A stretch of DNA of 64,000 bases from Megaustenia siamemsis (Eukaryota; Mollusca; Gastropoda; Stylommatophora; Ariophantidae). Location of the stretch: positions 56,224,833 to 56,288,832 of the forward strand of contig JAVIAB010000159.1 in NCBI GenBank assembly GCA_032433765.1. The letters are read 5' to 3'. Shown piece after piece: positions 58,560-64,000 of this stretch. Each line of letters begins with the position of its first letter. Positions within the stretch are counted from its first letter, which is position 1. The notes under the pieces were generated by a model. That model searched no databases. It was not told where the DNA came from and saw only the letters and a list, made by a program, of their open reading frames with translations. The position numbers and the translations under genes were made by a program.

Positions 58560-60060
58560 TGCATCGAAGCTTGGCTTGCATGCAGCATCATTCTGCTCTG
58601 TCTATTGCTTTGATGGCGCAGATTGCACTGATCTGACTTGTACATCTTCTGATGTTACTCGAGAAAGTTAGTCTTCGTCTACCTCTGCCTCTTTAAATTG
58701 TATTTACCCTTCCAAAATTAATGTTCATACGTCCTTGTGTTTTTTTAATATGCCCAAAAATGAAATTTGTCTTGTTTGAATTGTGTTTAGTAGTACTCTT
58801 TACACCAAAGCTTTTGATAGAGTACACCACAAACAACTTATAGAATGCCTAAAAGAGATACATCTAGATGACATGGATATACGACTAATATGCAATCTAT
58901 ACTGGGAGCAAACAGCAATAATAAAATATAACAAAGAGTTCTCTACACCCATTGATATAAAAAGAGGAGTAAGACAAGGATGCATCCTATCACTAAGCTT
59001 GTTCAATCTATACACTGAGCAAATCTTTAAAAACATCATAGAGATGCCAGGCCTACAAATTAATGGAAAGATAAATCAATAACCTAAGATATGCTGACGA
59101 TACTGTACTACTAGCAGAAAATCCTAAAGACCTACAACAATTACTTAATGAAATAAACACGACAAGCAAAAAATATGGACTAGATATGAATATCAAAAAG
59201 ACTAAAACTATGATCATAAACAAAGAAAATACTCAAAACCCACAAGTGGATATAAAAATTGAAGGAATAGACCTTGAGACAGTTCAGAACTATAACTACC
59301 TTGGACATACTATAACCAGTGATGGAAAATGTACAACTGAAATAAACAAAAGAATAGGAATGGCAAAAAGTAATTTTAATGTCATGAAGGACATACTAAC
59401 ATCAAAACAAATAACACCAGAGCTAAAACTAAGAATAGCAAAATGTTACATCTTCTCAATATTCCTATATGGTGCTGAAACATGCACATTAGACAAGAAA
59501 ACAGAACAGAGAATTGAAGCCTTTGAAATGTGGATATATAGAAGAATAGGTAGAATTGGATGGAAGGAAAAGAAAACAAATGACAAAGTCTTAAAACAAC
59601 TAAAAATGAAAAGAGAACTTCTGAACACAATTAGAACAAGACAAATGCGATTCTTAGGCCATGTTAAAAGACACAACAGCCTACTGAAAGTGATCTTGGA
59701 GGGGAAAATACAAGGTAAAAGAGGCAGAGGCAGACCAAGATTAACATGGACGAGTAACATCAAAAGATGGACAAATCAACCGATGACAACCTGCACCATC
59801 AAAGCAAGAGATAGAGCAAAATGGCGCTCCATGGTAGCCAACCTTCGTTGCGGAGACGGCACTCAATGATGATGATGATGAGTACTCTTTTCATTTTTAG
59901 TTATTTTTAAGACTTCGTAAATTGTTTTCCTTTCGTTCCATCCAATTCTTCTTAATCTTCTATAAATCCACAAATCAAAGGCTTCAATTTTCTTTTCTTT
60001 TTTTTTTCTTTCTAATTTTCGCGTTTTGCTCCATGAAGGGATGTTGAGAAGCTTTATTAT
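58560..60060 (-). mobile_element. Older LINE group C copy, split by a younger one
   Basis: The minus-strand tail of group C is found in two pieces: 58570-58800 (ANPSSMQR-like, RQRQR block, FLGILKKH-like) and 59881-60060 (NTKNEKST-like, RKTIYEVLKITKNEK, WIYRRLRRIGWNE-like). The two parts join across the insertion at agtactctt. The copy is heavily decayed. Confidence 0.8.
58801..59880 (+). mobile_element. LINE group C, 1080 bp, nested with target-site duplication
   Basis: The plus strand encodes YTKAFDRVHHKQLIECLKEI, IKRGVRQGCILSLSLFNLY, NLRYADDTVLLAENP (intact YADD box), INKENTQN, YNYLGHTITSDGKC, FLYGAETCTLDKKTEQRIEA, RQMRFLGHVKRHNSLL, GKRGRGRPRLTWTSN and CTIKARDRAKWRSMVANLRC, ending in an ATG-repeat tail. 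Only one frameshift (about 59080) breaks the frame. A direct repeat agtactctt (9-10 bp) lies at 58792-58800 and 59881-59889. This is the youngest-looking LINE here. Confidence 0.95.
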
Positions 60061-60094
60061 ATTATGTATATATATATATATATATATATATGCT

Positions 60095-61574
60095 ACACAA
60101 CCTTTTAATAATAGCCATGTAAGCTAAAAATCATTTTATTACGCAGGGTAACCTACAATCTCCTGTTATTACAGGCAGGTAACATGCACTCTCTTACTAT
60201 ACCTGTCAAGTAACCTAGTCATTGAGTGCGAGCTTTGCATCGAAGGTTGGCTACCATGGAACGACATTCCGCTGTGTATGTTGCTTTGATGGTACAGGTT
60301 GTTATAGGCTGACTTGTCCATTTTTTTATGTTACTCTTCCACGTTAGTCTTGGTCTGTCTCTGCCTCTTTTACCTTGTATTTTCCTTTCCAAGATTACTT
60401 TTGGTTGGCTGTTGTGTTCCAAGATTACTTTGAGTAGGTTGTTGTGTCTTTTAACATGTCCCAAAAATCGCATTTATCTTGTTTGAATTGTGTTGAGTGT
60501 TCTTTTTTCAGATTTAGTTGTTTTAAGACGTAATCATTTGTTTTCTTTTAATTTACCACGCAGTTCTAGCTATTCTTCTATATATCCACATTTCAAAGGC
60601 TTCAATTTTCTGTTACGTTTTCTTGTCCAATGTCCATGTTTCTGAACAATTGTTATTCTTAGTTTTAATCCTGGTGTTATTTGTTTTGATTTTATTCTAT
60701 TTTTCATGACATTAAAATTACTTTTTGCCATTTCTGTTCTTTTGTTTATTTCAATTTTACATTTTCCATCACTAGTTATACTATGCCCTAGTTATTTGTA
60801 GCTCTGAACTATATCCAAATCTATTCCTTAAACTTTAATATCCACTTGTAAGTTTTGAATAGTATCTTTGTTTATGATCATATTACTAATCTTTTTGCTA
60901 TTCATATCTAATAAATATTTTTAACTTGCCATGTTTATTTCATCAAGTAATTGCTGTAGATCCTAAGGGTCCTGCTAGTAATACAGATTCATCAACATAT
61001 CAGTACATTCTCTAGCTTAGGTTTAGTCTATGAAGCAGGCATACATTGATTTGTTTACTTATGTGTACTTTCCAATTTATGTTATCATGCAGAATATGGC
61101 TTCTTTTTTCCCCACTATATTTCCTAAATCTATATTGCTGTTCTTCTAATTCAATATTGATTTCATTCTGAATCAGTTTCATTGTGAAACCTTTAACAAG
61201 ACTTTTTGTAACATGAGTAATTTAACAGTCAGTTAACCTTCAATAACCTTTTTTTAAACAAGCAAGCAAAATAGTTGAACCCTTTGGTAACGATAAAACA
61301 ACATAGAATCCACATGTATTACAGTTTATCTGCAATCGCTTTTTATAACAGTCAAGTAACATATAATACTATATAGTAAGAACAGGTATGTAATGCTCTC
61401 TTTATTAACAGTCAAGTTACTTATAATACTCTTAAATAATAGACATGTAACTAATAATATCATTCCTAATTGTAAAGCAATGTACAATACTCTTTAATGA
61501 CAGCCAGGTAACTAATAATCTCGTTATTAAAAGTATAATAACTTACAACACATTAATGACACCCAGGTAAACAG
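60095..61574. repeat. Degenerate caggtaac/ataata array, split by a LINE
   Basis: At 60095-60224 and 61206-61574 words such as caggtaacat, gtcaagtaacatataatac, agccaggtaactaataatct recur about every 45-60 bp. Units are too diverged to fix a period. The LINE C copy at 60225-61205 interrupts them. Confidence 0.6.
60225..61205 (-). mobile_element. LINE group C, third copy
   Basis: The minus strand shows, from the 3' end, MVANLRCKARTQ, TTCTIKATYTAECRS, GKRGRDRPRLTWKSNIKKWT, MRFLGHVKRHNNLLKVILEH, then worn copies of the YNYLG, SNKMIINKDT and RT regions up to about 61200. A small in-frame duplication (VILEHNSQPKVILE) is seen in the tail. It splits an old tandem array. Confidence 0.83.
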
Positions 61575-62084
61575 AGTAACAGAGAACGAATATGGGGGAT
61601 AGTAACACTAAACGGGGTAAGCCAATTTCAAACCAACCTGATTAAAAGTTTCTACATTAAGAGCAGCTGCACAGTTAAAACAGCGACAGGTTAAATAAAC
61701 TACACCGATTGTTTTGTACATACATTGACTACATATGAGAGATATCCATCCCATAGGAGACAAAAGAGATTAACGAGCTACTGATTGATGTCGATCAAGC
61801 ACTAATACATGGACGGACGCGCCAAAATGTACACACCAAGATGGGCGCTTGTTTGCGTTTGAGCAAAGCCCAACGGCCAAGATCTGAATTTGCAGAATTT
61901 CGTTCATCTGAATTTGCAGAATTTCGTTCATTTTCAATGGCGGCCGTTATAGTTTAGCTTTTGCTAGCACAATGCCTGGAGTATAAGCTCGGACCATCAT
62001 CTTATCGTGCTTTCTCCCTGCATTGCAGACTAAACGGACGCTGCCTAAATGAACCACATTAGTAAATAACCTTGATAATAGCGA

Positions 62085-62639
62085 ATAACAGCCACTGATG
62101 TTGCTACTGAGGTAACGCCAAATGAGATAGGTCTTGAGAAATGTTTGCCAAGTCCAAGGCTGATGTTCTTGCACATAATAACCTACTTTGACTTGGTAGT
62201 AACGTTGCTACTACCGCTGATCGCCATTACTGTCATGCTCTTCACGATCGTTCTGTCCATTATACACAAGTCCCGGTGGAAGAAGCTCAGTGGCCTGCCG
62301 ATGCTGGAAGTTTCCGAGCTTAAACCGATCAACGATCCTAGGTGGAGCTCTTTGCGAGCTAGCACCCAAGTTCGTGTGGCTAGGCTGCTCTTTGCCTAGT
62401 CTCTGTCTTACATCATCATGAACGCACGCAGCCACGTGGCCAGACTGTACTATCAGAAGCGGACTCAAGATTCAGGGGGCATGAAATTGACATTCTCTGA
62501 AGGTCTTATCCGGCTGATCTTTCTGCACGTCAGCCACGCCCAACATGCCTGCAAGTTTTGGATCTTCGTGGCCGTCAGTAGAAAAATTACCAAGAAACTG
62601 AGACAAACTTTAGTCGAAGTTACTAAGTGTGTATGCTAG
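62085..62639 (+). pseudogene. Rhodopsin-class GPCR fragment (TM5 to C-tail), one internal stop
   Basis: A single frame reads an extracellular loop end (EIGLEKC), TM5 (ITYFDLVVTLLLPLIAITVM) and its Ile/Leu-rich continuation, an intracellular loop 3 rich in Lys/Arg (KSRWKKLSG), the TM6 start QVRVARLLFA, a TAG at 62397-62399, then SLSYIIMNARSHVARLYY (TM6 and loop 3), TM7 (EGLIRLIFLHVSHAQHACKF) with a poor NPxxY equivalent, and an amphipathic tail (RKITKKLRQTL) to a TAG at 62637. TM1-4 are absent upstream: an in-frame stop lies at 62079. It is unlike the GRL101-like copies and is probably from a peptide- or chemoreceptor-type gene. The lack of introns in this stretch fits either one native exon or a retrocopy. 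Confidence 0.62.
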
Positions 62640-62643
62640 TCGT

Positions 62644-63560
62644 GGCTCATATCTTAGTGGGTGTATGTGCTGGCCATGGCTGATATGTTGGTGGGTTTAT
62701 GTGCTGGCCATGGCTCATATCTTGGTGTGTGTCTGGGCTAGTCATGGTTCATATTTTAGTGTATATCCGCGCTAGCCATGCCTCATATCTTCGTGGGTGA
62801 CTGTGCTGGCCAGGGTTCATATCTTGGTGTGTGTCTGTGCTGGCCATGGTTCATATCTTGGTATATTTCCGTGCTAGCCATGGCTCATCTCTTGATGTGT
62901 TTCTATGCTAGTCATGGTTCATATATTGGTGTATTTCCGTGGAGCCATGACTCATATCTTGGTGTGTTTCTGTGCTAGCCATGGCTCATGTCTTAGCTTG
63001 TGTGTGTGTGTGCTTGGCATGGCTCATATCTTGGTGAGTGTCATGTTAGACATATCTTGGTGTTTGCCCGTGTTAATCATGTCTCATATCTTTGTGTGTC
63101 TGTTTTCAGTCATATCTCATATCTTAGTGTGTATCTGCCTTAGTCATATATCATATCTTTGTGCGTGCATGTCTATGTTAGTAATATCTCATATATATGT
63201 GTGTGTGTCCATGCTAGTCACATCTCATCTTCGTGTGTGTATGTCTATGTTAGTCATGTTTCATATCTGTGTGTGTTTGTGTCTAATCATATCACATATA
63301 TTTGTGTGTGCATGTCTATGTTAGTCACATCTCATATCCTTATCTTTGTGTGTGCATGACTGTGTTTAGTGATATCTCATATTTTAGAGTGCGTCTGTGC
63401 TAGTCACATCTCATATCGTATTGTGTGTGTGTGTGTGTCTGTGTTAGTCATATCTCATATTTTGGTGATTGTCAGTGTTAGCCATGCCTCATATTGTTGT
63501 GTGCATGTCAGTGTAAGTCGAATCTCATATCTTTGTGTGTGCATGCCTGTGTTAGTCACC
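62644..63560. repeat. 34-bp degenerate minisatellite, about 26 copies
   Basis: Units of ctcatatcttggtgtgtgtc plus tgtgctagccatgg recur about every 34 bp (62646, 62680 and so on), becoming tgtgtgtgcatgtctatgtta-like at the right. Variation rises towards the right end. Open frames (up to 139 codons) are repeat by-products. Confidence 0.9.
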
Positions 63561-64000
63561 TCTAGTGACTAGGGCAAATGGTGCTCGTAAACATGGGAGG
63601 GCAGACCATCTAAGGGCAGAATCCCCCTACAGAAAAGTCAATCTGCTGCCTTGCAGGAAGATTGTGGACAATCAAAGGCTAAGGAAAGCAAACCTGAACA
63701 AAATGATGGCTGAAATCGGATTCACTGGGACACTGGCGAAGAACACAGTGCAAAGTTTTAACAGGTATTCAAGCAGAGTGGATCTAACAGACTCTAATTA
63801 TGATGTCAATTCACTTAAACAGACAGCTGTCTTCATGTGAGCGTCTGGAATCCTACTCTGATTGAGTCCTGATCGCAGAGAAAGTGAGAGAGAGAGAGAG
63901 TAATACATTGACAAATAGAAGACCTACAAGAACACGTAAACATATTCAGCAGCAGAGAGACTCTTTATAACACGAACATTAAAAAGATATAAATCATAAA

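Larger units (their letters stand above)
61815..63900 (+). mobile_element. 2086-bp insertion ending in the LINE F tail and carrying foreign sequence
   Basis: Flanked by a 12-bp near-perfect direct repeat (taatacatggac at 61803-61814; taatacattgac at 63901-63912). Its last ~95 bp (63806-63900: cttaaacagacagctgtctt, ctactctgattgagtcctga, tcgcagag, GA run) are the group F 3' end in the orientation expected for target-primed insertion. The remaining 2 kb is not group F: it holds a receptor fragment (62085-62639), a 34-bp array and a 235-bp segment with an open frame (63565-63805) that I do not recognise. Confidence 0.72.
61575..63960 (+). mobile_element. LINE group B fragment split by a 2.09-kb insertion
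   Basis: The left part (61575-61814) follows group B: QFQTNLIKSFYIKSSCTVKT-like, YIDYI, ETKEINELLIDVDQALIHG. It stops at taatacatggac. The right part resumes at 63901 with taatacattgac and aaatagaagacctacaagaa, the next stretch of group B. The end, near 63960, is lost in decayed sequence to the window edge. Confidence 0.82.

Noticed and set aside
62778..63572. Frames with Cys/His/Ser-rich repeats such as CASHGS
   Set aside because: They come from the 34-bp degenerate minisatellite.

Overview
The window looks like nuclear DNA of a gastropod mollusc. The basis is three copies of a receptor resembling GRL101, the LDLa/LRR/7TM receptor described from the snail Lymnaea stagnalis, together with split exons, tRNA-derived SINEs and many 5'-truncated LINEs. 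Nothing is bacterial or viral. A pulmonate-type snail is my best guess, but no sequence search was possible.

Host genes are few. (1) 3568-5180 (-) is a decayed, 5'-truncated GRL101-like pseudogene. (2) 30813-34533 (+) is the best copy: one huge exon encoding a VWA-like region, a C-type-lectin-like domain, about five LDLa modules, about five leucine-rich repeats and a rhodopsin-class 7TM domain. It carries a 1-nt deletion near its start. (3) 54039-57844 (+) is a third copy with the same architecture, an in-frame 99-bp duplication of an LDLa module, an in-frame TGA before TM7 and loss of core GPCR residues. A possible signal-peptide exon (17191-17245) has a phase-1 donor that fits the phase-1 acceptors of copies 2 and 3. 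(4) 62085-62639 (+) is a fragment (TM5 to C-tail) of an unrelated rhodopsin-class receptor with one internal stop. It sits inside a 2.09-kb insertion that ends in a LINE tail.

Almost everything else is repetitive. I separate at least seven LINE groups (called A to G here), mostly dead and 5' truncated: A (ATG-rich tail), B, C, D, E (RNase H), F (RT, RNase H, GA-rich tail) and G. Many are nested, and several insertions can be delimited by target-site duplications read directly from the sequence (6723-7152, 27698-27946, 39725-40149, 49273-51042, 58801-59880, 61815-63900, and a composite SINE at 15899-16257).

About fifteen tandem arrays with units of 5 to about 100 bp fill roughly a sixth of the window (49, 18, 17, 5, 36, 60, 69, 33, 34, 43, ~100/63, 36, 80 and 34 bp, in order). 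Several have unit lengths divisible by three and so give long open frames that are not genes. There are also two long inverted repeats (8441-9093; 43724-45343). Overall this is a repeat-dense region with fast turnover, in which a lectin/LDLa/LRR receptor family has been copied and repeatedly broken.
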